Shown here one piece after another: positions 1 through 7,640 of a stretch of 51,435 bases of DNA. The stretch covers positions 1 to 51,435 of the forward strand of contig DGOK01000069.1 of NCBI GenBank assembly GCA_002389385.1, in the 5' to 3' direction. The stretch's first letter is position 1; the number at the start of each line of letters is the position of its first letter. Origin of the DNA: Rhodospirillaceae bacterium UBA4468 (GTDB lineage: Bacteria; Pseudomonadota; Alphaproteobacteria; Rhodospirillales; Casp-alpha2). Below the pieces are notes generated by a model. That model saw only the letters and a list, made by a program, of their open reading frames with translations. It was not told the DNA's origin and did no database searches. Both the position numbers and the translations under genes were made by a program.

Positions 1-1
1 G

Positions 2-565
2 GTTACGGATTCGTTATCGCAGACCGTGACCCCGGCACCCGAAGAAACCGTTCGCAAGCCAACCGCGCAATTAAATATTGGGACATTATTTCGCCGTAGT
101 GCCGTCAATCTTGATTATCTGGCGTCAGTGATCGAAGAAAACCTGTCTTCAGACCCCCTTTTGAAGAATGCATTGATTGTTCGTCTGGAAGACCGGCTGA
201 TGATTGCCCTGCCTGGGGACTTGTTATTCGACCCAGGCGCCGCTGTCATTAATGAACGGACACGTGATCCTATGTTCACTATTGGTGCGATGTTTGCCAA
301 TGTGGGCAACGCTATTGGCGTGACGGGTCACACAGCTCCAGATGCGCCAGGGGGTGATGCTTTTGCGTCAAATGGGGAATTATCGATTGTGCGGGCGGCA
401 TCTGTCGCCAATGCAATCCGACGCGGTGGCTATGATGAGAAAATTGTTGCATTGGGATATGCAGATTCACAGTACAATAGATTACCGAATCTTAGTGATG
501 TGGATAAACGGCGTTTAGCGCGTCGTGTGGACATAATTGTAATGCCGACAGCGGGGACTTTTTAA
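2..565 (+). CDS. MotB/OmpA-like peptidoglycan-binding protein, 3' part (5' end outside window)
   Basis: The reading frame is open from the first bases, so the gene is cut by the window edge; a GTG at 26 is only an internal codon candidate. The 188 visible codons carry an OmpA/MotB C-terminal fold. There is a beta segment rich in hydrophobics (about residues 55-75), a 'TGHT' turn, the helix with 'LSIVRAASVANAI', a 'GYADSQ' loop, and the closing 'RRVDIIVMP' strand typical of MotB. In MotB this domain anchors the stator to peptidoglycan, and a single N-terminal membrane helix would lie upstream of the window. It is followed after 9 bp by a large secreted TPR protein, and flagellar genes lie just beyond, which favours a motor role over a generic OmpA lipoprotein. 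Without the N-terminus, MotB and an OmpA-like paralogue cannot be told apart. Confidence 0.8.
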   Translation, partial: VTDSLSQTVTPAPEETVRKPTAQLNIGTLFRRSAVNLDYLASVIEENLSSDPLLKNALIVRLEDRLMIALPGDLLFDPGAAVINERTRDPMFTIGAMFANVGNAIGVTGHTAPDAPGGDAFASNGELSIVRAASVANAIRRGGYDEKIVALGYADSQYNRLPNLSDVDKRRLARRVDIIVMPTAGTF

Positions 566-574
566 GTAGCGCGA

Positions 575-3500
575 ATGAGGTACAAGTTTCCAACGATTAT
601 AGCTTTGGGCCTTTTGCTTAATACGGTTGCAACGGCACTAGTATTGGCAGAGAGGGTCGCGATGCGCGCGACGACGTCCGGCCCGTCGTCTGTGATGACG
701 TTCGCGTGGCGGGAACCTGTGTCTTACGAACATAGCATCCAGGGAGGTCGTCTCACCGTTCAATTCTCGCGCCCGATTGAAGGAAGGTTCCGCGATGTCA
801 TCGCAGGGATGGGCGGACTTGTTAGTGATCCAAGACCGGGCTCCGATGGTCGCTCTGTGAGTTATGCTCTAAATGCACCTGTAGAAGTGTTTGGCTATTA
901 TTCAGGTACAGCCGTGACAATTGAGTTGTTGCGCGGTGAAACAGTAACTGCGGCTGTCCCAGATCCAAAGCAGACCGTGTCATCAGAGCCCGTCACATTG
1001 AACCTGCGCCCGGTTGCGGATAGCCAAGTGATTACGAACGCGCAAGCGGTGCCTGCAGATGCGCCGAACATCAATGTCCGCACAGGCGAGCATGCAGATT
1101 ACACGCGTATCGTTTTTGATTTTGATGAGGCCACGCCTTATGAGATCGCAAATGAAGAAGGCATTGTTACGCTCAAATTTAGTCGTCCCGAACAAATTAA
1201 TGTAGAAGCGCTGAATACAGGGTCTGTTGCGTTACTCGGCGGTGCCAGATTGACCTTCAGTGAAGGAGAAACAGTTCTAACAATGGCTGTACCTTCAACT
1301 TCGCCCGTTCGTGATTTTTTATCAGGCACTAAAATTGTTGTAGATGTTCGTGAGCCGACGGGATCAACTGAGCCTGTTGAACTTCCTCCCGAAGTTGCCG
1401 AGATGCCAGAACCTACGTTGCCTGCGACACCTGTGTTAAAGAAACAAGTCGCAGCATCATCACCTTCACCATCAAGGCCTGTCGCATCGCCGGCACCTTC
1501 GCTGACGGAAGAACGCGAACAAGATAATATAGAGGATGGACGCCCACGTGCGTTGACACCAACCGGCAATCCACCTGTTGCGACAAGAAATGCTACGCCC
1601 ACGGCGCCGATTTCGGAAGAGCTTTCAGCGCGAGCTGCGGCCCCTGCTGATGGTAGCGCCCCAACCGCGGCAGTTGCATCGGCAGCGCCGGGCCAAGATC
1701 AGCTGACATTTCGCTTTGATTTCACAGAACCCGTTGCTGCGGCGACCTTCCGTCGTGGTGGTGCCGTATGGATCGTTTTTGATACGCCAATGATCGTTGA
1801 TACGGCTGGATTACAGTTGCAGGCAGGCGAAGGTGCGTTTGAAATCCTTCAATTCCCGAATGCAAACGGCACAGTGCTGCGCATTCGTACTTCGCAACGT
1901 TATAATCCAGCAGTGGCGCGTGATGGCCTCGCATGGATTTTCAATCTGGCACCACGCCAAATGGCATCTAAAGTGGCACTGGATGTAACGGTTCAACCAA
2001 ACTCTCCCGTGGGTGCACGTGTATTTATTCCGGTGCCTGAACCGGGTCGCGCAATCTCGGTCACTGATCCTAATATTGGTGACAATTTTATTGTCGTTCC
2101 AGTGATCCCACTTGGGCAGGCAGTCGGCCGTAAATATGCGTATCCTCAATTTAATATACTGCTGTCGGCACAAGGTGTTGTCATCAACCCTTTGATCGAT
2201 GATCTGCGGGTTAGACCGCTCCGCCAGGGTATTGAGATTGGTGGCAGTGGCGTGCGCTTGGCGATCACGAACGTATCAGCCGACGCGGCTGCTCGTGCAC
2301 AACTCGCAGCAACACGTACGATGGTATTAGCGCTCGAAGGGTTAGCAAAGTACTACGTGCCGATTAGTGAATTTCGCGTTGCCCATCGCCGTTATGAGAA
2401 TGAGGTTTTTTCGTCTAATGGCGGTGATCGAGCCAGTGCGCGCCTGGAGCTTGCGAAGTTCTTTTTTGCCAATGGATATGCGCCTGAAACACTTGGTGTT
2501 GTGCGGGTCGCAATAGATGATATCCCGCTACTCGAAGATGACCCGTCAGTTCGCGTCTTGCGAGGCGGGGCAAACTTTTTGATGGGCCGCTACGATGAAG
2601 CCTTAAAAGATTTCACGCACGAGAGCCTTAAAGGTAATGATGAAGGCCGGTTATGGGCTGCAGCGACGAATGCGGTGATCGGTGATCGTATCGGCTCTGC
2701 TCGAGATTTGCGCTTCACAGGATCAATTGCACGAGATTATCCACGCGCATTGAAAATGCCTCTCGGCATACTAATCGCCGAAGTATCTGTGGAAACAGGT
2801 GATGGCCAGGGTGCAAAATTGTTTTTTGAGGCCCTTAATCTTGAGAACCCACGTCCAGCGGAAGAAGCTATGCTCAAATATGTTGAGGGAAAGTTTTACG
2901 AATTAGATGGTGATTTTGAGACGGCTATTGCTGCGTGGGAAGAGGTTTTGGCTAGCGACCATCGACCATCGCGCGTGCGTGCTCGTGTCGCTCGAACGGA
3001 GATGCTTTTGAAACTACGCCGTATTGATCAACGTGAAGCCATCGAAGAATATGAAAAGCTCCGCTTTGCGTGGCGGGGAGATCGGCGAGAATTTAGCAAC
3101 TTGCGTCGCTTGGGATCATTGTATCTTGATGAAGGGTTCTACCGTGAAGGGTTATCAACGCTGAAATCGGCGGCAACGCATTTCCGTGAGTTTCCTGAGG
3201 CGCCAGAAATAACCAAGCAAATGAGTGACACCTTTAACGCGTTGTTTTTGGGCAAGAAAGCGGATCAACTCGATCCTGTGAAAGCCATTGCGATCTATAA
3301 TGAATTTAAAGAACTGACGCCGGCTGGCGCACGTGGCGATGAGATGATCCGCAATCTAGCAGATAAGCTTGTCGAGGTCGACTTGCTTGATCGTGCTGCG
3401 GATATTCTTCAGGCGCAGGTTCAATTCCGCCTTCAAGGGGAAGAGAAAGCAAGGGTTGGGGCACGTTTGGCGCTTATTTATACCTTTGCGCGTGAATATG

Positions 3501-4033
3501 AAAAAGGCCTGGATGTCCTTAATGGAACGGCCGGGGCGGGGGTTTCAGAAGATATGGTAACGCAACGGCGACATCTTCGATCTCGGATATTGATGGGCTT
3601 GAATCGTGATGCTGAAGCGCTTGAATTGCTTGGGCGAGATGATAGTGAGACTGCTGATCTATTGCGTACAGAATTATTCTGGACATCAGGTAATTGGCTG
3701 GAAGCAGCAAAATCACTGCTACCCCTTGTGAAGTCTTCTGGCGCTAAACCATATAAGCCTATCAATGATCGACAGGCAGCCCGTCTCATCAATTATGCGA
3801 TTGCATTAACGAATTCGGGTGGAGAGCGTGCCGTTAGTCAGCTTAAGCGAGATTACGGGACCGCGATGGCGGGAACTAAATTTGCCGAGGCATTTAGTCT
3901 TGTGACAACGCCATCAGTGATTGGCATGCTGGCACCAGGACGTGTATCGGCAAAGGTCCAAGAAGCAGAAACGTTCTTAACGGCTTATCGATCTAAGCTT
4001 AAGCAAGGCATGCCACTGTCATCATTGAATTAA
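575..4033 (+). CDS. Large exported TPR protein with AMIN-like beta domains, flagellar neighbourhood
   Basis: This is a 1152-residue protein. Residues 1-26 form a signal peptide (basic start, hydrophobic IIALGLLLNTVATALVLA). Two beta-rich segments follow (about 35-115 and 165-260); the second contains 'YTRIVFDFDEATPYEI', resembling AMIN-type cell-wall-binding domains. Residues about 265-370 are a Pro/Ala/Thr/Ser-rich low-complexity linker, and a third similar beta domain sits at about 375-465. The C-terminal half (about 620-1130) is helical, with many TPR-like pairs such as 'RYDEALKDF', 'DGDFETAIAAWEEVL' and 'EREYEKGLDVL'-like segments. The gene starts 9 bp after the MotB/OmpA-like gene, so the two are probably cotranscribed. 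I infer a periplasmic scaffold, possibly around the stator or wall. No enzyme motif is seen and the exact function is unknown. Confidence 0.85.
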   Translation: MRYKFPTIIALGLLLNTVATALVLAERVAMRATTSGPSSVMTFAWREPVSYEHSIQGGRLTVQFSRPIEGRFRDVIAGMGGLVSDPRPGSDGRSVSYALNAPVEVFGYYSGTAVTIELLRGETVTAAVPDPKQTVSSEPVTLNLRPVADSQVITNAQAVPADAPNINVRTGEHADYTRIVFDFDEATPYEIANEEGIVTLKFSRPEQINVEALNTGSVALLGGARLTFSEGETVLTMAVPSTSPVRDFLSGTKIVVDVREPTGSTEPVELPPEVAEMPEPTLPATPVLKKQVAASSPSPSRPVASPAPSLTEEREQDNIEDGRPRALTPTGNPPVATRNATPTAPISEELSARAAAPADGSAPTAAVASAAPGQDQLTFRFDFTEPVAAATFRRGGAVWIVFDTPMIVDTAGLQLQAGEGAFEILQFPNANGTVLRIRTSQRYNPAVARDGLAWIFNLAPRQMASKVALDVTVQPNSPVGARVFIPVPEPGRAISVTDPNIGDNFIVVPVIPLGQAVGRKYAYPQFNILLSAQGVVINPLIDDLRVRPLRQGIEIGGSGVRLAITNVSADAAARAQLAATRTMVLALEGLAKYYVPISEFRVAHRRYENEVFSSNGGDRASARLELAKFFFANGYAPETLGVVRVAIDDIPLLEDDPSVRVLRGGANFLMGRYDEALKDFTHESLKGNDEGRLWAAATNAVIGDRIGSARDLRFTGSIARDYPRALKMPLGILIAEVSVETGDGQGAKLFFEALNLENPRPAEEAMLKYVEGKFYELDGDFETAIAAWEEVLASDHRPSRVRARVARTEMLLKLRRIDQREAIEEYEKLRFAWRGDRREFSNLRRLGSLYLDEGFYREGLSTLKSAATHFREFPEAPEITKQMSDTFNALFLGKKADQLDPVKAIAIYNEFKELTPAGARGDEMIRNLADKLVEVDLLDRAADILQAQVQFRLQGEEKARVGARLALIYTFAREYEKGLDVLNGTAGAGVSEDMVTQRRHLRSRILMGLNRDAEALELLGRDDSETADLLRTELFWTSGNWLEAAKSLLPLVKSSGAKPYKPINDRQAARLINYAIALTNSGGERAVSQLKRDYGTAMAGTKFAEAFSLVTTPSVIGMLAPGRVSAKVQEAETFLTAYRSKLKQGMPLSSLN

Positions 4034-4040
4034 AGCCTGG

Positions 4041-4787
4041 CTAACCTCCAAAGCTTTGCACCAGTGATCCTGCGATGATGAACCAACCGTCAACCAGCAC
4101 AAAGAATATGATCTTAAATGGTAGCGCAATGATGATCGGCGGGAGCATCATCATGCCCATGGCCATCAATACAGAAGCGACAACCATATCAATGATCAAA
4201 AATGGGACGAAGATCAAGAATCCAATTTCAAAGGCACGGCGGAGTTCAGAAATCATGAATGCCGGTATGAGTACGCGCATGGGCATGACTTCACGCGCCT
4301 CTTCAGGTGGCGTATTGCTGATATCAACAAACAGCTCGAGATCTTGCTCGCGGACGTGTTTCATCATAAAGACCCGAAACGGGTCAACTGAACGCTCGAA
4401 AGCATCGAATTCATCAATTTGCCCGGCAATCAAAGGTTCAATGCCGTTATCATAAGCCTGTTCGAATGTTGGCATCATGATGAAGGCTGTTAAGAACAAA
4501 GCTAAGCTCACGAGGACTTGGTTTGGTGGGGTTTGCTGGGTCCCCATTGCTGTTCTTAGGAATGATAAGACAATAATAATCCGCACGAATGACGTCATCA
4601 TCACCAGGATCGACGGTGCCAGCGATAGAACGGTAATGAGTGCAATCAACTGAACGATACGCGCCGTTGAGTCGCCGCCTTCCTGGCCGAGATCCAGATT
4701 GAAGGATTGCGCTAATGCCTGGTCTCCGCTCATCAGCAAGGCGATGGCAGCCATGAGACCTGGTATAAGAAAACGCCTGATTGTCAT
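4041..4787 (-). CDS. fliP: Flagellar export gate protein FliP
   Basis: FliP is a core membrane subunit of the flagellar type III export gate and assembles with FliQ and FliR. The 248 residues match the family length. An N-terminal cleavable signal (ends near 'DQALA') is followed by membrane helices containing 'SILVMMTSFVRIIIVLSFLR', the 'QTPPNQVLVSLALFLTAFIM' segment and the C-terminal 'FEIGFLIFVPFLIIDMV' block, all characteristic of FliP. The ATG overlaps the stop codon of the upstream fliO-like gene (ATGA), indicating translational coupling. It ends 7 bp from the convergent TPR gene. fliQ and fliR are not in this operon but lie in the rightward operon at 7353-8402, so the export gate is split between two divergent transcription units. 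Confidence 0.97.
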   Translation of the reverse strand: MTIRRFLIPGLMAAIALLMSGDQALAQSFNLDLGQEGGDSTARIVQLIALITVLSLAPSILVMMTSFVRIIIVLSFLRTAMGTQQTPPNQVLVSLALFLTAFIMMPTFEQAYDNGIEPLIAGQIDEFDAFERSVDPFRVFMMKHVREQDLELFVDISNTPPEEAREVMPMRVLIPAFMISELRRAFEIGFLIFVPFLIIDMVVASVLMAMGMMMLPPIIIALPFKIIFFVLVDGWFIIAGSLVQSFGG

Positions 4788-5134
4788 TTTGATGATCCTG
4801 ATGTGTCTTCTTCAGGTAGAAGTGCGTCTGGATTTGCATGAGACAAAACGTCTTTAAAGTCAGACATTTGACGAATCCCACGTTCGACAACAATTTCAGA
4901 ATTCGGGCTGACGACAATCAAATGCTCAACATCATCGCGTCGAATAAGGACCAGTTTGCGTCTGGCATCAAGGGGGGCGACTTCAACAACTTGCACGCGC
5001 CTGTCTTTGCCCAATTTGGTCGTTCCGACTGGGAATCCTATACCCATGCGCCGCGATACCACAGCAAGCAGACCGATCAACGCGACAACGAAAATCAGTG
5101 CTAAAGCAAATCGGAGGTACTCATCCATGCCCAT
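4784..5134 (-). CDS. fliO: Flagellar biosynthesis protein FliO-like
   Basis: This is a 116-residue protein with one N-terminal membrane helix (about residues 7-27, 'FALALIFVVALIGLLAVV'). The cytoplasmic domain begins 'RRVQVVEVAPLDARRKLVLIRRDDVEHLIVV', the pattern of the FliO family, which assists assembly of the FliP ring in the export gate. Its stop overlaps the fliP start, the usual fliO-fliP arrangement. The start used is the ATG at 5134; a second ATG two codons in (5128) is possible. FliO is poorly conserved, so the call rests on the motif pattern, the size and the position directly before fliP. Confidence 0.88.
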   Translation of the reverse strand: MGMDEYLRFALALIFVVALIGLLAVVSRRMGIGFPVGTTKLGKDRRVQVVEVAPLDARRKLVLIRRDDVEHLIVVSPNSEIVVERGIRQMSDFKDVLSHANPDALLPEEDTSGSSK

Positions 5135-5145
5135 TTCGTTAAAGC

Positions 5146-5418
5146 CTAATTGTTCTTGTTAGCCTGAACTTGGATGGCATCACTAAGTGCACCCAATCGG
5201 CCAACCAGTTTTTGGATTGTAATGGTCACTGCGTCTGCATCATCCGGTGGGACAAGTGACATGCGACGGCATAATTCTGCGATCTGTATTTCAAGATTTG
5301 CAAGATCTATCGTATTGCCGTCCTTGACCAACGTATGACCATTCTCAACGGCTTGTGTAAGATCGGCGATTTCTGTCAGATAGTCAGGTTGACCACTATC
5401 GTTCGAATGTTCGTTCAT
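5146..5418 (-). CDS. Small acidic helical protein in flagellar operon, function unknown
   Basis: I do not recognise this protein. The frame is open from an ATG at 5463 (105 residues). The ATG at 5418 has an AGGAG at about 5426-5430 with 7-8 bases of spacing, a far better ribosome site, so a 90-residue product is preferred. The predicted product is soluble and mostly helical, with heptad-like stretches ('LTEIADLTQAVE', 'LANLEIQIAELCRRM', 'IQKLVGRLGALSDAIQVQA') and no signal peptide or membrane helix. It sits between the fhlB-like gene and fliO, 12 bp before fliO. This position and size resemble small export chaperones or rod/hook helpers, but I see no FliT, FliS or FlgN signature. A flagellar role is inferred from context only. 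Confidence 0.7.
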   Translation of the reverse strand: MNEHSNDSGQPDYLTEIADLTQAVENGHTLVKDGNTIDLANLEIQIAELCRRMSLVPPDDADAVTITIQKLVGRLGALSDAIQVQANKNN

Positions 5419-5455
5419 AGGGTCACTCCTAGTTGGGACGATATCATCAGAGAAT

Positions 5456-5758
5456 TCATTCATGCTCTCTATTTATATCGTCAGGCTTGATCTCACCATT
5501 GGCAAGATACACATATCTTAAGATTTCCGCGACAGCGGTAAATGCTTCGAGTGGAATTTCACTATCAATATCGATGGCAGAGAGTAATTCTGCCAAGTCA
5601 GCATCTTCGCGGACTTTAATGCCATTGGCAAAGGCGAGCGCAAGTATTTGCTCAGCTACGGTGCCACGCCCAGCGGCGACAACACGAGGCGAGCGACCAT
5701 CTTGATCATCTTTCAAGGCAACAGAAACGGCCTGCGCGCGGGGCGGCGGGGGCTTCAT
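5456..5758 (-). CDS. FhlB-like stand-alone FlhB C-terminal domain protein
   Basis: This is a soluble protein of about 100 residues that resembles the cytoplasmic C-terminal domain of the export-switch protein FlhB. The segments 'VVAAGRGTVAEQILALAFANGIKVREDADLAELL' and 'IPLEAFTAVAEILRYVY' parallel FlhB's 'LLVAKGIDTLAFRIREVA...' and 'PPEHFVAVAEVIGYV' in the full-length FlhB of this window. It lacks the four FlhB membrane helices and the autocleaving NPTH loop, as in known FhlB proteins that can partly substitute for the cleaved FlhB fragment. The ATG at 5758 follows a GAAGGG; a TTG at 5791 would add 11 residues. It is probably the first gene of the leftward fhlB-unknown-fliO-fliP operon. Confidence 0.83.
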   Translation of the reverse strand: MKPPPPRAQAVSVALKDDQDGRSPRVVAAGRGTVAEQILALAFANGIKVREDADLAELLSAIDIDSEIPLEAFTAVAEILRYVYLANGEIKPDDINREHE

Positions 5759-5791
5759 GTTCCCTTCGGGTACGTCATCTGCTGGGCTCAA

Positions 5792-6024
5792 GATCAGCCT
5801 CGTTTCTTCAAGAATTAAGAGGTAAGCATGATCGATTGGCTTTAATAAACCATAAATTTGTTGGTTTAGGTCTAACTGTCGCGAATCATTTTATACGTAT
5901 CGTTAATATTGATTCATGAGTTGTTAATAAACCCGGCAGATAATGCCCACTAGGAAATCGACAGGAAATCCGTGTTTTGTGGTTAACAGACCATGTAACA
6001 GGGTGACTTAGAGGGGCCTCGGCC
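5792..6024. promoter_or_regulatory. Divergent control region between the two flagellar operons
   Basis: This AT-rich region of about 230 bases separates the leftward fhlB-fliO-fliP operon from the rightward flgB-flhB operon, so it should hold promoters for both. It contains an inverted repeat (5846-5868) and two GANTC sites, at 5883-5887 and 5911-5915, which are CcrM methylation sites in many alphaproteobacteria. A GGCA-N5-TGCC repeat lies near 5935-5948. I could not assign a clear sigma-54 (GG-N10-GC) or sigma-28 promoter, and no full CtrA box (TTAA-N7-TTAA) is present, only half-sites. Confidence 0.5.
5846..5868. repeat. 7-bp inverted repeat (TAAACCA-N9-TGGTTTA)
   Basis: TAAACCA at 5846-5852 and TGGTTTA at 5862-5868 are perfect inverted copies with a 9-base spacer. 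It lies in the divergent flagellar intergenic region. It could be a dimeric regulator's operator; no T-tract follows, so a terminator is less likely. Confidence 0.45.
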
Positions 6025-6432
6025 ATGGATATAGAAAAACAGACGTTATTCTCAGCTGTAAAAAGCAGGATGAGTTGGCTTACGCAGCGACAGGAAATCT
6101 TGTCGCAGAACATCGCGAATGCGGACACGCCGAGATATCGTGCTACGGACCTAAAGCCTTTCCAGTTTAGAGATATCCTACGTAAAGAAAAAATTCAGCT
6201 GAATATGGACGTGACAAGCGCGTCGCATCAGCCAGGGCGACGCAAACGCATCCGTGACTTTTCGGAGCAGCAGGTACGCCAACCCTTTGAGACTGCGCCA
6301 AACGGCAATAATGTCATCATTGAAGAGCAGTTAGCGAAGGTCAACGAAACACAAACGAAACACCGGTTGGTCACACAGTTGTATAAAAAGCATCTGAGCA
6401 TGATCACGATGGCTGTTCGTGGCGCACGTTAA
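6025..6432 (+). CDS. flgB: Flagellar basal-body rod protein FlgB
   Basis: FlgB is the proximal rod subunit of the flagellar basal body and is exported through the type III apparatus. The 135 residues show the FlgB/rod N-terminal signature 'RQEILSQNIANADTPRYRATDLKPFQF' (about residues 25-50). The C-terminal helix contains 'VNETQTKHRLVTQLYKKHL', which packs into the rod coiled-coil core. It opens the rightward operon flgB-flgC-fliE-fliQ-fliR-flhB, with flgC starting 19 bp downstream. The ATG at 6025 follows a GAGGGGC. Confidence 0.97.
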   Translation: MDIEKQTLFSAVKSRMSWLTQRQEILSQNIANADTPRYRATDLKPFQFRDILRKEKIQLNMDVTSASHQPGRRKRIRDFSEQQVRQPFETAPNGNNVIIEEQLAKVNETQTKHRLVTQLYKKHLSMITMAVRGAR

Positions 6433-6451
6433 GTTTAAATAGGGACGATAG

Positions 6452-6862
6452 ATGGACGATCTTTTAAAAACGTTTTCGATTTCAAGTGCGGGCATGAAGG
6501 TTCAAGGGGCCAGACTTCGGGTGATTTCACAAAACATCGCGAACGCTGATTCGTTGCCGCAGGACCCGAATGGCAAGCCATATCGCCGCCAAACCATTAC
6601 GTTTCGTAATGAATTAGATAAGTCTGTCGGGCTGGAAACTGTGCGTGTCAGTAAAGTGCGCCCAGACATGTCTAATTTTGGAAAACGTTATGAGCCGGGT
6701 CATCCTGCATCTGATGCGGATGGTTATGTGCTGACACCAAATGTGAACAGGTTGGTTGAAATGACCGATATGCGAGAAGCGCAACGGTCATATGAAGCCA
6801 ACTTGAATGTTATTAAGTCGTCGAGATCAATGCTGATGAGCACGATCGACCTCTTACGCTAA
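6452..6862 (+). CDS. flgC: Flagellar basal-body rod protein FlgC
   Basis: FlgC is a proximal rod subunit. The 136 residues begin with the rod motif 'SSAGMKVQGARLRVISQNIANADS', have a central 'PYRRQTITFRNEL' segment, and end with the family's 'NVNRLVEMTDMREAQRSYEANLNVIKSSRSML' helix. The length equals typical FlgC. It lies directly after flgB and before fliE, the conserved order for these genes. Confidence 0.97.
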   Translation: MDDLLKTFSISSAGMKVQGARLRVISQNIANADSLPQDPNGKPYRRQTITFRNELDKSVGLETVRVSKVRPDMSNFGKRYEPGHPASDADGYVLTPNVNRLVEMTDMREAQRSYEANLNVIKSSRSMLMSTIDLLR

Positions 6863-6953
6863 TCCGAACACGCAAGAATGCGTGCAAAAATAGGCGCCGG
6901 CCAAGAAGTTGCTAGGCGAACCTAGAACGGGATAATAAAAGGGGGAACCTGAC

Positions 6954-7280
6954 ATGTCAGACGCAGCCATGGGTTTCACAAATGCCATTAAGGCATATTC
7001 TAACGTCGCAGACGGACAAGCTTTCGGTGGTAACAAACCGATGCAGACACCAAGTGCCGGTGGTGATGAATTCTCATCTTTGGTTAAAAGCGCCATTGAT
7101 GAAGCCATTAAAATTGGTGAGAAGAGTGAGCACCTCTCTATTCAGGGTGTTAATGATCGTGCCGACCTTAATCAAGTGGTCACCGCAGTTGCGGAAGCTG
7201 AAGTCACGTTGCAAACTGTTGTCGCAGTTCGCGATAAAGTCATTGACGCTTACAAAGAAATTTTACGTATGCCAATTTGA
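6954..7280 (+). CDS. fliE: Flagellar hook-basal body complex protein FliE
   Basis: FliE joins the MS ring to the rod. The 108-residue protein has the family's helical C-terminus, with 'SEHLSIQGVNDRADLNQVVTAVAEAEVTLQTVVAVRDKVIDAYKEILRMPI'-type features: the 'ADLNQVVTAV' block and the closing 'AYKEILRMPI' are diagnostic. The ATG at 6954 is preceded by GGGGGA at good spacing. About 90 bases separate it from flgC, and no other gene is visible in that gap. Confidence 0.96.
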   Translation: MSDAAMGFTNAIKAYSNVADGQAFGGNKPMQTPSAGGDEFSSLVKSAIDEAIKIGEKSEHLSIQGVNDRADLNQVVTAVAEAEVTLQTVVAVRDKVIDAYKEILRMPI

Positions 7281-7352
7281 TCTATTCGTGAATTGATTTC
7301 GCGATAATAGCCGCTTGTGTTCTCATCGAATGGGGCGGATTAAGGATCGATC

Positions 7353-7625
7353 ATGAACGAAACCGCTGTTATGGAAATTGGGCGAGAGGCGCTGTGGATT
7401 GTGCTCCTTACAGCAGGTCCAATCATGTTTGCGGGCTTGTTGATCGGACTTATCATTGCGCTATTCCAGGCATTGACGACGATCCAGGAAATGACGCTGA
7501 CGTTTGTGCCTAAGATCATTGTGATTTTTTTGGCGATTATGGTTTTCCTTCCTTTTATGATGACAGAAGTCGTCGAGTTTTCTCGACGGCTTTTTGACCG
7601 AATGATATCGCTTGGCATCAGTTAG
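7353..7625 (+). CDS. fliQ: Flagellar export gate protein FliQ
   Basis: FliQ is a 90-residue export-gate membrane protein with two transmembrane helices (about residues 15-40 and 48-75). The segments 'IMFAGLLIGLIIALFQALTTIQEMTLTFVPKI' (read in two parts) and 'FMMTEVVEFSRRLFDRM' are typical of the family. An AAGGA ribosome site precedes the ATG at 7353. It is followed 15 bp later by fliR, the usual partner. Confidence 0.97.
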   Translation: MNETAVMEIGREALWIVLLTAGPIMFAGLLIGLIIALFQALTTIQEMTLTFVPKIIVIFLAIMVFLPFMMTEVVEFSRRLFDRMISLGIS

Positions 7626-7640
7626 ACGCGGGGGCGCTAG

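Noticed and set aside
5903..5929. Possible CtrA box (TTAA half-sites) in the flagellar control region
   Set aside because: The two TTAA elements are 17 bases apart, not the 7 required for TTAA-N7-TTAA.
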